Assembly (NCBI RefSeq): GCF_005222705.1 | Contig: NZ_STGF01000037.1 | Span: 1 to 59,634 of the forward strand | Source of the DNA: Paenibacillus sp. SY21-1 | GTDB lineage: Bacteria; Bacillota; Bacilli; Paenibacillales; Paenibacillaceae | Direction: 5' to 3' | Length of the DNA stretch: 59,634 nucleotides | In this document: in pieces, positions 47,519-57,231 of the stretch | Layout of the letters: each line of letters opens with the position of its first letter | How positions within the stretch are numbered: position 1 is the first letter of the stretch | Position numbers and translations under genes: made by a program | Notes under the pieces: model-generated | Seen by the model: only the letters and a program-made list of their open reading frames with translations | Told to the model about the DNA's origin: nothing | Databases searched by the model: none

Positions 47519-47532
47519 GGAGGCGCATCACG

Positions 47533-48456
47533 ATGGTTGGAGGGAAGTCTCCTGGGGATCGTATCTTTAATATAACGAATATACTCATTATGCTTGCGAT
47601 AATATTTCTAACGGTATATCCGGTCTGGTACGCGGTGATCAGCTCATTGAACAGCGGAGCGGACCTTCAGCGCGGGCCGGTTTATTTCTGGCCGCGCGAG
47701 TTCACCTTTGCAAGCTGGCGCACCGTATTAGCCGATCCCGGTCTCTTGCAGGCCACATGGATCACAGCTACACGCACGATCATTGTGACGGTTGTCTCCA
47801 TCCTGTATACGGCGATGTTCGCCTATGCGTTCTCCCGCTCTTATTTGCTGGGCCGGAAATGGTACGTCGTACTTGGCTTTACGAGCATGTATTTCAGCGG
47901 GGGACTGATCCCGAGCTTCCTGTTAATGAATTGGCTAGGCTTATATGACAGCTATCTGGTCTACATTATTCCTTCCCTGTTCGCAGGCTTCTGGAACGTC
48001 ATTATCTTGAACGCCAATTACAAGGCGATTCCCGAAGCGCTGTTCGAATCGGCCAAAATCGACGGAGCCAGCGAATATTCCGTGTTCTTCCGAATCGTCT
48101 TGCCCTTGTCCAAGCCCGTATTGGCGGCACTCTCCGTCTTTACCGCGGTTGGGGTATGGAACGATTACGGCACGACCTTGTATTTCACGCAATCCGTGGA
48201 TTTGCAGACGCTCCAGTACATGGTGCTGAAAATTCTGCAAGCCAGCTCGGCGGCCCAGCAATTGTCCAGCTCCGCCGCGCTGACCAATCCCGCAGTAGCG
48301 GAGCTGCTGTCTGCTGCGCAGGGAAAAGGAGCGGTTACGACGCGAACCATTGAGCTGGCTTCCATGGTGATCGTATCCATTCCGATGGTTGTCATGTACC
48401 CGTTCGCGCAACGCTTCTTTATCAAAGGCGTCCTGCTAGGGTCCGTCAAGGGATAA
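47533..48456 (+). CDS. ABC transporter permease (LplC/YtcP-like), importer 3
   Basis: A 307-residue membrane protein. Segments such as ILIMLAIIFLTVYPVWYAVI and the EAA loop FESAKIDGASEYSVFFRI fit the second permease of Lpl-type importers, and the C-terminus ends FIKGVLLGSVKG. There is an Ala/Ser/Gln-rich insertion of about 35 residues (roughly 235-270) absent from the importer 1 homologue. ATG 47533 follows AAGGAGG. It ends the operon. Confidence 0.92.
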   Translation: MVGGKSPGDRIFNITNILIMLAIIFLTVYPVWYAVISSLNSGADLQRGPVYFWPREFTFASWRTVLADPGLLQATWITATRTIIVTVVSILYTAMFAYAFSRSYLLGRKWYVVLGFTSMYFSGGLIPSFLLMNWLGLYDSYLVYIIPSLFAGFWNVIILNANYKAIPEALFESAKIDGASEYSVFFRIVLPLSKPVLAALSVFTAVGVWNDYGTTLYFTQSVDLQTLQYMVLKILQASSAAQQLSSSAALTNPAVAELLSAAQGKGAVTTRTIELASMVIVSIPMVVMYPFAQRFFIKGVLLGSVKG

Positions 48457-48508
48457 AAGCCTTGTGTTCAGTAAGAAAATGCAAGCCCAACTGGGGATAT
48501 GCCCCGGC

Positions 48509-48540
48509 AATCTGGCGGGTGAATGAACACCCGCCAGATT
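48509..48540. terminator. Perfect 13-bp hairpin after importer 3
   Basis: AATCTGGCGGGTG (48509-48521) and its exact complement CACCCGCCAGATT (48528-48540) enclose a 6-base loop. It lacks a T-tract on the plus strand, so it may be a factor-assisted terminator, an mRNA-end stabiliser or a protein-binding site. The rest of the 358-base gap up to the second giant gene holds no gene, only the promoter near 48754. Confidence 0.6.
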
Positions 48541-48753
48541 ACGACAAGAGAAAAGCCTGCCCTGCGATATTCGGACCCCGATGTTTATTCTGTATATTTT
48601 TCCTCGCAATATGACTATCTATTTGTTCGGAATCAGCAATATAACATGCCTTTTTCAATTATTTAATTAAAAACAACAACCGCGACTCTAACATATAACT
48701 ATCATGTATCCGGATTATTAATTACTTAATAATTTAATGATATTAGGATGACA

Positions 48754-48782
48754 TTGATATGTGACAATCCTCTTTGTATTTG
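48754..48782 (+). promoter_or_regulatory. Putative sigma-A promoter of giant SLH gene 2
   Basis: TTGATA (48754-48759), 17 bp, then TATTTG (48777-48782). The surrounding bases (GACATTGA at -35, CAATCCTC in the spacer, TTTGAATAGG after -10) closely match the promoter region of the first giant gene, so the duplication included the control region. Confidence 0.5.
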
Positions 48783-48814
48783 AATAGGCATTCAATTGCT
48801 GGGAGGGACCATTC

Positions 48815-51800
48815 GTGTTACGTAGGAAGTTGCTTGTTTCTGTCCTTAGTTTGTCGGTATTGTTCAGCTCATTCAATCTGTCCAAAGCTCCTGCTTCCGT
48901 AGCATACGGCGAGGAGAACGGCGGTGCTGCGACGATCTCATCGACGGAGGGAGGACGATGGCTGACCGGCGAGTACCACGCACATACGCATCAATCCGAT
49001 GATGCGCAGGAAACGCTGACCAATGTGCTGGATGCGGCATTCGAGAAAAACGGCCTGGATTGGCTGGCGCTGTCTGAGCATCTGCGCGTATCCAGCCGCG
49101 ATCATGAAGGAAATGCGCTTCCGAGTCCAATTCCCGTTTCCAAGGGGATCGCGCTATATCAGGCGCCTAAAATCAAGGAATTGCAGGACTCCGGCAAATA
49201 CCCGGGAAAAACGATTTTTACGGGTTTTGAATGGGACATGCCGACCTATGACCATGTCAGCGTAGGCATTATGACGGATGAGCCGGGTTCGGCTGAAGCG
49301 CTCAAAGCAATCAACCAGTTTGAATATTTGTTCACCAATCGCGATGCCAGCTTATTCGATCCCGTCGATGTGGCGGAGTGGAACGCGGACGATAGCAGAG
49401 CCTATTCTACGGCTGCGGATGCCCGCAAAGCATTTCAGTGGCTAGTCGACAACTATCCGAACAGCTATGCCCTCATTAATCATCCTTCCAGAAAAAATGG
49501 AACGAGCGCGGAGCTGAAGGTAAACGACATCCGCGATATTAATAACATTGCCCCGAATATCGCATTTGCTTTTGAAGGAATGCCGGGCAACCAGATGGCG
49601 CCGGACCGCGGAGAAACGGTAGATGTATACGGCGGCGCAGATGTGAGAATCGCCAAGCTGGGCGGCATGTGGGATGCGCTGCTTGGAGAGGGAAGACGAT
49701 TCTGGAGCTTCGCCAACTCGGATTTTCATTTCAAAATCAGCAAGGACCGCCGCTATTCAAGCGGGTACTTCCCGGGCGAATATTCCAAAAACTATACCTG
49801 GGTTGATGGGGAAGGCATGAACGCAATCGTAGATGGAATGCGTTCCGGCAAAGCCTTTTCGGTTAACGGCGATTTGATCAACGCGCTGGATTTCCATATT
49901 GCCGGAAGCGCAGGCAAAAAGGAAATGGGCGAGGAGCTGCAGGCTTCTGCAGGCGACGATCTGAGCATTACCATTCGCTACAAAAGCCCTGCGACCAACA
50001 ATAACGGCGATCCGGTGAAGCTTGATCATATCGACCTGATTGCAGGCGATGTGACTGGCAAAGCGGAGCCGGGAACAGCAGCCTACAGCAAGGCTACGAA
50101 CGAATCGACGAAGGTGCTCAAGCGCTTTACGAGCAGCGATTGGACGCTGGACGCCGATGGTTACTATACGATGGCCTATAAGCTGGAATCGGCCAGCCAA
50201 AGCCAATATTTCAGGCTGCGCGGAACGAATCTGGGCACAGATGTCGCCGGAGAGACGAGCAACGGAGAGCCGCTGCTCGATCCTAAAAACACGACTGTCG
50301 ACAATGAAACCCGTTTCGCGGAGATTAACAAGCGCAATTACTCGGATTTATGGTTTTATTCCAATCCGATTTTCGTAAAGGTGACATACACCGACAGCCA
50401 AGCTGTTGAGGAGGCGCTGCGCCATATCGAGCTGCCTGCGCGGACAAGCTCGGATGTTGCGCTGCCGCAGCAAGGCAAGCAAGGGGCTGCCCTTAGCTGG
50501 TCGACCTCGGATCCTTCCATTGCCGACATTGTGGACGGCAAGCTTAAAATTACGCGCCCTGCCCTTGGAGAGCCGGATCGCAAAGTGACGTTGACGGCTA
50601 CCGCGGCCAAAGGAACGGAGAGCGACATCCGGACATTCGAACTGACGATTACGGCTGCCATTATCGATGATATGGCGCTGTGGTATACGTTCGACGCCGC
50701 CGATGCAAACGGATTGTCCGTAACTGACAAATCGGGCAACGGGTACGACGGTACGCTGATTGGCGGGGCTGAGTTGACGGCTGAGCATGGCGGACTGGTC
50801 AAGCTCGACGGGACGAATGATGCGGTTCGGCTTCCGGACGGCATCTTTAAAGGAATGTCGGACGTAACGTTGACGTTGAGCGTGAACGTCGACCAGACGC
50901 TGGCGCGTCCCGCTTGGCTGTTCTCGTTCGCTTCGGCTCAGGCTGCGGTAGCGGGAACCAAATATTTGGGGCTCCTAGAGGACGGCCAAGGCCGATTCAG
51001 AGCTTCGATTACCTCGAACTGGTATACGTCCGAGCAGACCGTGTCCAAAGGCGCGGCCCTTGGCAGAGGCGTATGGAAGCAGCTCGCCTACTCTATTTCC
51101 GGAAATACGGGAACCTTGTATGAAGACGGCGTGCAGATTGCGCAGAACACCGGACTGTCGCTGACGCCGCAAGCTATCGAGCAAACGGTCGCGAATTATA
51201 TCGGCAGACCGGCATATTCGGGAGACAGATATTTCAAAGGCAAGGTGTCCGATTTCCGGCTTTATTCGCGGGCATTGTCTGCTCAGGAGGTAGCTGCCGT
51301 AGCCGCCGAGGATAACGCGGGGACCGTGTCCGACGATAAAGCCGCGCTAAGCCTAGGCGATACGAGCGGGGTCGTTGCGAATTTGACGCTGCCCGCCACC
51401 GGAGCGTCAGGCAGCGCAATAAGCTGGGAGTCGAGCAATCCAGCCATCGTGGGAGCAGACGGGAAAGTGGTGCGTCCAACCGATGCGAGGGCATCCGTTA
51501 CGTTAACGGCTACGATCAGCAAAGGCTCGGCATCGGATCAAAAAAGCTTTACCGTCGTCGTTCTTGCAACCGGCGATGCGGGCGATGTCGATCTGGACAA
51601 GCAAGCGTTAAGCATCGGCGGCAAAATCGTATCCGCGGATTTGACGCTGCCTGCGACTGGAGCTAACGGCTCGGCCATCAGCTGGCAATCAAGCGACACG
51701 GCCATCATTGATGAAAACGGCAAGGTGAGTCGTCCCGAGCAAGCGAATAATGCAACAGTATCGCTTACTGCAACCCTTAAAAAAGGCAGCGCGACAGCGA

Positions 51801-54800
51801 GCAAAACGTTCGAGCTAAACGTTCTTTCGCAAACGCCGGTCATTGCCCATTGGACATTCAGCAAGGACAATGTGTTTCAAGGCTCTTTAGCTGACAACAA
51901 TTTGCAATTAGGCGATTTGTCGGGCATGGGCAACGAATTGTCGCTTGTTACGACGGGGGATCGCAGCTCCTCGGAGAATGCCGATATGCTCGAATGGTCC
52001 GAGGACGGCAAAAGCCTGATTTTTAACAATTACCGCAAAGCGCCGGTCGGCAAATATTTCAAGACGGTTGCCGATGCCATGATCAACAAAGAAAAATTTA
52101 TGAACGGCTATACCATTGAAATCATGTTCAAAATGCCGGAGGAATTTACGCCGGAGAAGCACCAATGGAGCGGCATTCTCACTCGGCAGGGAACAGGCAA
52201 GGAAGTTGGCAAAACGGTGGGCGAGCCTGAGGTGCTTACGACATTGTCCGTTTCCAATTTGCAAGAGCTGCAATGGGCAAGCTATCCGACCAACGTCAAC
52301 AATAATTCTACCGCATGGTCGTTCACGCTTGGCAGCGCGAAGCATTGGTATCATGCCGCTGTCGTAAATGACGGTCGTTACACCAGAATGTTTATCGACG
52401 GAGTAACGGATTTCCGAAATCCTGCGGCTGAAGCGATCGGAATTGAAGCGGCCAACGGCAAGGGCTGGAATATCGGAGCGTCCGAATATGACGGCGTTTT
52501 AGACGGGCTGTTCGCGGGAGAGATTCAGGAGATTAAAATTACGGCCAATGCGCTTCCGCAGGACAAGTGGGTGACACAGGAGTTCGATATCGACGGCATC
52601 ATTGAAGGATCAAACGAAGATCTGCCTTTGGTCGCCAATGAGGATACGTACACGTTTGCGTTTATACCCGATACACAAAATGAAGTGAGATATCAGCCGG
52701 AAATTTTCCATGAGCAAATGCAGTGGCTGGCGGATCATTACGAATCCAAGCGCATCGCGATGATTTCATCCCTCGGGGACATTGTCGATCAGTCCTGGGT
52801 CGGCCAGCAGTGGATCGAAGCGGATAAGGGCTTTGACAAGCTGGACAGCGCCGGGGCGCCATATATCGTCACTCGGGGCAACCATGATGTCGGCGGCTCA
52901 GGGCAGTATACGTATGGAAATATTTTCGGAGACAGCCGATTTGCCGGGAAGTCGTACTGGCATGGCGGCTCGCCAACAGGCTACAGCTCCTATGCGATAG
53001 TGGAGGCGGGCAGCTACAAATACATGGTGTTGTCCATCGACCGCGAGCTGTTTAAATCGGACTTGAAATGGGCGCAAAATGTGCTCAAAGAAAACAGTAC
53101 GCTTCCGACGATCATTCTTACGCACGAAAGTCTGATCATCGCTCCAAACGGCAAGCTGGCATACAGCGGCAACGGCGAGTCGGTGTACAATGATCTGGTG
53201 AAAGGCAACAAGCAAGTGTTTATGACAATCGCCGGACACAATCATGGAACGGACTATCGTGTTGTCAAAAATGAAGCCGGACTGGATGTCATTGAGATGC
53301 TGGTCGATTACCAGTCGTACTATCATGGCGGCAACGGCTGGCTGCGGTTTATGGAAATGGATGAAGCCGGAGATAAATTGACATTCCGTACCTACTCTCC
53401 GTGGGTGGAGAAGCTCGCCGAAGACGAGCGTACATTCTTCGACCTTAAACATTTGCTTGGCAAAACAGAAGGTTTTGCGCTTGATTTCAATTTTGACGAG
53501 AGATTCGCCTTCTATAACAAGGTTGGGGCAGTAACGGGAATCGTAACGGATGGCGAAAAGCCGTTGACAGGAGCGCAAGCGAGCCTGTACGTGAACGGGA
53601 AGCTATACTCCGCGCTGACCTCCGCTGACGGAAGCTTCCGGATCAGCGACGTGCCTGCCGGAGCAGGTTATCTGCTGACGGTAAGTAAAGCGGGCTACGG
53701 CAGCGACAAATACGAGGGCGTAAGCATCGCCTCGAACCGAACAACAGATGCTGGCACGGCAGAGCTGGCTCCGCTCTCATCAACCTTTTACAACGTGCAG
53801 TTTAACGCCAACGGCGGAGAGACGGAAGGCAACCCGGCAACCATAAACGTTATCGAGCACGGCAACGTCGCTGTTCTTCCTGCCGCACCAATCAAAGCCG
53901 GTTACGTATTTGCCGGCTGGAATACGCAGCAGGACGGAAACGGAATGAAGTTTACGGCCTCGACTGAAGTGACCGGAGACTTGACCGTATACGCTCAGTG
54001 GACCAATTTGCTGCTCCGCTACGCCTTTGAAGCAAACGCGGCGAATGGCGCTGCGGTGACGGACATGACAGGCAATGGCAATAACGGTATGCTGATCGGC
54101 GGAGCGGAGCTTTCTCCGGAGCGCGGCGGATCGGTGAAGTTCGACGGTGTCGATGATGCGGTCAAGCTGCCGGACGGTATACTCCATGGATTGGACGAAG
54201 TTACGGTTGCAATGAGCATGAACGTAGATCCGTCAATCGCCCGCCCTTTCTGGGTATTCACCTTTGCATCAGCCGGGGCTGCGGTAGCGGGAACCAAGTA
54301 TATGGGACTGCTGGAGGACGGAGGCGGAACCTTCCGTGCCTCGATTACGCCGAACTGGTATACGACCGAGCAAACGGTATCCAAAGGCGCCGCTCTGAAC
54401 AGAGGAGTATGGAAAACGATCGCTTATACGATATCCGGAAACACTGCAACGCTGTACGAGGATGGCGTGCAGGTTGGACAGAAAACCGGATTGACGCTAA
54501 CGCCAAAAGATATGGAGCAGACCATTGCCAACTATCTTGGAAGACCTGCCTATTCGGGGGACAAGTATTTTAAAGGGAAAATGGCCGACTTCCGAATCTA
54601 TACGCAGGCATTGACGCCACAAGAGATTGCGGCTCTGTCCGTCGAGCAATCGGCAAACTATGGCACGGTAAGCGGAACGGTAACGGATGCGACAGGCCCG
54701 CTAGCAGGCGCCGCAGTTAGCATAATCATAGCGGGTAAAAGCTACGAAGCCGTAACGGCAGGCGACGGCAGCTTCGTAATGGGTCAGCTTCCGACAGGCA

Positions 54801-56950
54801 CCGGCTACACGTTGAATGCAAGCAAAGACGGCTATGAAAGCGGCAGCGCGGGCGACATTCTGGTTACGGCCGATCAAGTTACAAGCGGCATTACAATTAA
54901 GCTAAACCAATTAATTACAACCCACACCGTTACATTTGATGTTAACGGAGGAGATAACCCGGCTGAGCCGTCGTTCTTGACGGTAGCTTCGGGGGAAACC
55001 GTAGCGAATCTGCCAGCCGCTCCTAAGCGCAGCGGCTACACATTCTTGAGCTGGAATACGAAGGCTGACGGAAGCGGAACGGCATTTACGGCATCCACGC
55101 CAGTGCTGGCCGACGTCACGGTGTATGCGGTATGGAAGCAGGACGAGCCAGAGGCGAAGCTTGGTTCCATTGCGGGAACGGTAACGGACGGAATCGAACC
55201 GCTGGCAGGGGTAACGGTAAGCCTAACGATCGGCCATACCGTCTATTCGGCAGAAACGAACAGTTCAGGCATTTACAGCGTAACCGAAGTGCCGGAAGGC
55301 AGCGGCTATACGTTGACTGCGAGCAAGGCTGGTTACGCTGACCGCAGCGTGAATGACATCCGTGTGACGGCAAATGAGACTACGGAAGGCATCGCAATAA
55401 CGCTTAGCAAGCTAGTAACAACCCATACGGTTACGTTTAATGCCAACGGAGGAAGCGTGCCAGCCGAGCCGTCGTTCTTGACGGTAGCTTCGGGGGAAAC
55501 GGTAGCGAATCTGCCAACTGCGCCCAAGCGCAGCGGCTACACATTCTTGAGCTGGAATACGAAGGCTGATGGAAGCGGAACGGCATTCACGGCGTCCACG
55601 CCGGTTGCGGCGGACCTAACGGTGTACGCCCAGTGGAGAGCAGAGGCTCCATCCGGTGGAGGTTCATCGACTGCTACGCCGAGTCCAAGTCCGTCAGTAC
55701 CGTATATTCCAACTGAGCAAATTGTAATGGAGCCGACACGCGTTACAATTGACCTGACTAAGGGCACTACGCTTGTGTCCGGCAAGCAGATGTCCGATTT
55801 GATCGCCAGCAACAAAGAACGGGATATCGTGCTTAGCGGCGAAGGTTATGCCTTTACATTCGGCAAGGGTACGATGGGATCGAATCAGGGCAGCGGCGAT
55901 TTCGACTTCGGGCTTCGTTTTAACGGCGGGGACACTTATGAATCGATCGTTCAGCTCGCAGGAGATCGTGCGGCGCTTGTCATCAACTACAATTTCAGCG
56001 GGACCCTTCCGGGCGAGGTTTCCATCAAGCTGATGGCCGGAACGCAATATGCCGGCCGCACATTGTACTATTATTACTTTAATGAATCGAGCAAGCGACT
56101 GGAGCTTGTTCAAAGCGCAGTTGTCGACGCGCAAGGATACGCGACAGTGAAGCAAAATCATTTCTCGGACTATGTATTTACGACGACCCGTCTGGATCAA
56201 CCGGGCACGGCCCAAGGAAGCAAATTGACTGCTGTTACGGACGTGAACGGTATTTCCGGCAACACCATCGTTCCATATTATATGGAAGGCGGAAAAACAG
56301 TCCTTGTTCCATTCAGCGTGAAGCTTGGGCAAACGATGCATTTCATCGGTGATCCGGCTGCTGTCTACATGTTCAAGGACAATACCAAAAGCTTCGCAGA
56401 TATTGCGGACCATTGGGCTTCGGACGCAATCGATTTCGTAGCGGCCCGGGAATTGTTCAGCGGTACGGCTGAAGGGATGTTCAGCCCGAATCAAGCCATG
56501 ACCAGAGGCATGCTCGTAACGGTAATCGGCAAGCTGTGGGGAGTAGCTCCGGCCAATACGGCTGCCACACGCTTCAGCGATGTGAAGGCTGACGCCTATT
56601 ATGCGCCGTATGTTGAGTGGGCCGCACAGAACGGCATCGCAGCAGGCACCGGGAACGGCAAATTTGCTCCGAACGCGCCGGTTACGCGCGAGCAACTGGC
56701 GGTCATCCTGGCGAAGTTCCTTGCATTCGGACAATTGTCAGATAGCGGCAAAGCTGTAGAAAGCGCAGGTCTAGCCGTATTCGCGGATGAGGGACGAATT
56801 AGCGCGTGGGCCAAAGCAAGCGTGGCCGAGCTTCTGAAGGAAGCTATTATTGCAGGCAAATCAGACGGACGGTTCGATCCGCAAGGTCAAGCCAGCCGCG
56901 CGGAAATCGCCGTTATGCTGAAGCGTCTGATCGAAAAGGCTGCACAGTAG
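48815..56950 (+). CDS. Giant SLH-anchored protein with PHP and calcineurin-like metallophosphoesterase domains (copy 2)
   Basis: A 2711-residue paralogue of the protein at 211-8331, colinear over its whole length and highly similar by eye. It starts at GTG 48815 after GGGAGGGA. The metal motifs are kept at the same residue numbers: HAHTH at 55-59, SEH at 87-89, NSDFH near 301-305, GDIVD near 1321, GNHD at 1355-1358 and GHNHG near 1475. The order signal peptide, PHP, Ig-like, LamG, Ig-like, LamG, calcineurin-like, alternating CarboxypepD-reg/InlB repeats with a third LamG, and three SLH domains is unchanged. Two InlB-type repeats (54960-55085 and 55464-55590) are nearly identical in DNA, unlike their counterparts in copy 1. 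Differences are spread along the chain, suggesting an old duplication with both copies under selection. Substrate is unknown; a cell-surface role is secure from the signal peptide and SLH domains. Confidence 0.9.
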   Translation: MLRRKLLVSVLSLSVLFSSFNLSKAPASVAYGEENGGAATISSTEGGRWLTGEYHAHTHQSDDAQETLTNVLDAAFEKNGLDWLALSEHLRVSSRDHEGNALPSPIPVSKGIALYQAPKIKELQDSGKYPGKTIFTGFEWDMPTYDHVSVGIMTDEPGSAEALKAINQFEYLFTNRDASLFDPVDVAEWNADDSRAYSTAADARKAFQWLVDNYPNSYALINHPSRKNGTSAELKVNDIRDINNIAPNIAFAFEGMPGNQMAPDRGETVDVYGGADVRIAKLGGMWDALLGEGRRFWSFANSDFHFKISKDRRYSSGYFPGEYSKNYTWVDGEGMNAIVDGMRSGKAFSVNGDLINALDFHIAGSAGKKEMGEELQASAGDDLSITIRYKSPATNNNGDPVKLDHIDLIAGDVTGKAEPGTAAYSKATNESTKVLKRFTSSDWTLDADGYYTMAYKLESASQSQYFRLRGTNLGTDVAGETSNGEPLLDPKNTTVDNETRFAEINKRNYSDLWFYSNPIFVKVTYTDSQAVEEALRHIELPARTSSDVALPQQGKQGAALSWSTSDPSIADIVDGKLKITRPALGEPDRKVTLTATAAKGTESDIRTFELTITAAIIDDMALWYTFDAADANGLSVTDKSGNGYDGTLIGGAELTAEHGGLVKLDGTNDAVRLPDGIFKGMSDVTLTLSVNVDQTLARPAWLFSFASAQAAVAGTKYLGLLEDGQGRFRASITSNWYTSEQTVSKGAALGRGVWKQLAYSISGNTGTLYEDGVQIAQNTGLSLTPQAIEQTVANYIGRPAYSGDRYFKGKVSDFRLYSRALSAQEVAAVAAEDNAGTVSDDKAALSLGDTSGVVANLTLPATGASGSAISWESSNPAIVGADGKVVRPTDARASVTLTATISKGSASDQKSFTVVVLATGDAGDVDLDKQALSIGGKIVSADLTLPATGANGSAISWQSSDTAIIDENGKVSRPEQANNATVSLTATLKKGSATASKTFELNVLSQTPVIAHWTFSKDNVFQGSLADNNLQLGDLSGMGNELSLVTTGDRSSSENADMLEWSEDGKSLIFNNYRKAPVGKYFKTVADAMINKEKFMNGYTIEIMFKMPEEFTPEKHQWSGILTRQGTGKEVGKTVGEPEVLTTLSVSNLQELQWASYPTNVNNNSTAWSFTLGSAKHWYHAAVVNDGRYTRMFIDGVTDFRNPAAEAIGIEAANGKGWNIGASEYDGVLDGLFAGEIQEIKITANALPQDKWVTQEFDIDGIIEGSNEDLPLVANEDTYTFAFIPDTQNEVRYQPEIFHEQMQWLADHYESKRIAMISSLGDIVDQSWVGQQWIEADKGFDKLDSAGAPYIVTRGNHDVGGSGQYTYGNIFGDSRFAGKSYWHGGSPTGYSSYAIVEAGSYKYMVLSIDRELFKSDLKWAQNVLKENSTLPTIILTHESLIIAPNGKLAYSGNGESVYNDLVKGNKQVFMTIAGHNHGTDYRVVKNEAGLDVIEMLVDYQSYYHGGNGWLRFMEMDEAGDKLTFRTYSPWVEKLAEDERTFFDLKHLLGKTEGFALDFNFDERFAFYNKVGAVTGIVTDGEKPLTGAQASLYVNGKLYSALTSADGSFRISDVPAGAGYLLTVSKAGYGSDKYEGVSIASNRTTDAGTAELAPLSSTFYNVQFNANGGETEGNPATINVIEHGNVAVLPAAPIKAGYVFAGWNTQQDGNGMKFTASTEVTGDLTVYAQWTNLLLRYAFEANAANGAAVTDMTGNGNNGMLIGGAELSPERGGSVKFDGVDDAVKLPDGILHGLDEVTVAMSMNVDPSIARPFWVFTFASAGAAVAGTKYMGLLEDGGGTFRASITPNWYTTEQTVSKGAALNRGVWKTIAYTISGNTATLYEDGVQVGQKTGLTLTPKDMEQTIANYLGRPAYSGDKYFKGKMADFRIYTQALTPQEIAALSVEQSANYGTVSGTVTDATGPLAGAAVSIIIAGKSYEAVTAGDGSFVMGQLPTGTGYTLNASKDGYESGSAGDILVTADQVTSGITIKLNQLITTHTVTFDVNGGDNPAEPSFLTVASGETVANLPAAPKRSGYTFLSWNTKADGSGTAFTASTPVLADVTVYAVWKQDEPEAKLGSIAGTVTDGIEPLAGVTVSLTIGHTVYSAETNSSGIYSVTEVPEGSGYTLTASKAGYADRSVNDIRVTANETTEGIAITLSKLVTTHTVTFNANGGSVPAEPSFLTVASGETVANLPTAPKRSGYTFLSWNTKADGSGTAFTASTPVAADLTVYAQWRAEAPSGGGSSTATPSPSPSVPYIPTEQIVMEPTRVTIDLTKGTTLVSGKQMSDLIASNKERDIVLSGEGYAFTFGKGTMGSNQGSGDFDFGLRFNGGDTYESIVQLAGDRAALVINYNFSGTLPGEVSIKLMAGTQYAGRTLYYYYFNESSKRLELVQSAVVDAQGYATVKQNHFSDYVFTTTRLDQPGTAQGSKLTAVTDVNGISGNTIVPYYMEGGKTVLVPFSVKLGQTMHFIGDPAAVYMFKDNTKSFADIADHWASDAIDFVAARELFSGTAEGMFSPNQAMTRGMLVTVIGKLWGVAPANTAATRFSDVKADAYYAPYVEWAAQNGIAAGTGNGKFAPNAPVTREQLAVILAKFLAFGQLSDSGKAVESAGLAVFADEGRISAWAKASVAELLKEAIIAGKSDGRFDPQGQASRAEIAVMLKRLIEKAAQ

Positions 56951-57005
56951 AGAATGATTTGTTTCGGCTGCAAAAGAATATTTTCATCATAAAGTCTGGC
57001 AAATT

Positions 57006-57047
57006 GGGGCGATCACTTCCTTGAGGGGAGGGATCGCTCCTTTGTTT
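57006..57047 (+). terminator. Terminator-like hairpin after giant gene 2
   Basis: GGGGCGATC (57006-57014) pairs with GATCGCTCC (57032-57040) with one wobble, followed by TTTGTTT. It differs from the hairpin after copy 1, so the duplication does not extend to the terminator. The remainder of the gap to the exonuclease gene has an extended -10 like element, TGGTATACT, at 57136-57144. Confidence 0.65.
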
Positions 57048-57231
57048 GCAGCGGCAGCGCGAATGGAGGAGATTGTCGTACTGTGGCTCCAACCGAGAGC
57101 TTCCATACGATAGGCCGACTCCGGGGCTGCGGTTATGGTATACTGAATGGACTTGAAGCAAGATGAAAGACGAGGAACGTAGACAGTCTGGAGCTGCTGC
57201 AGCGGTTTAGTATAGAAAGGACAGGGAGAGA

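Noticed and set aside
55694..56734. 346-codon minus-strand frame inside giant gene 2
   Set aside because: It is antisense to the SLH region, has no recognisable domain and no start context, and is explained by codon bias of the real gene.
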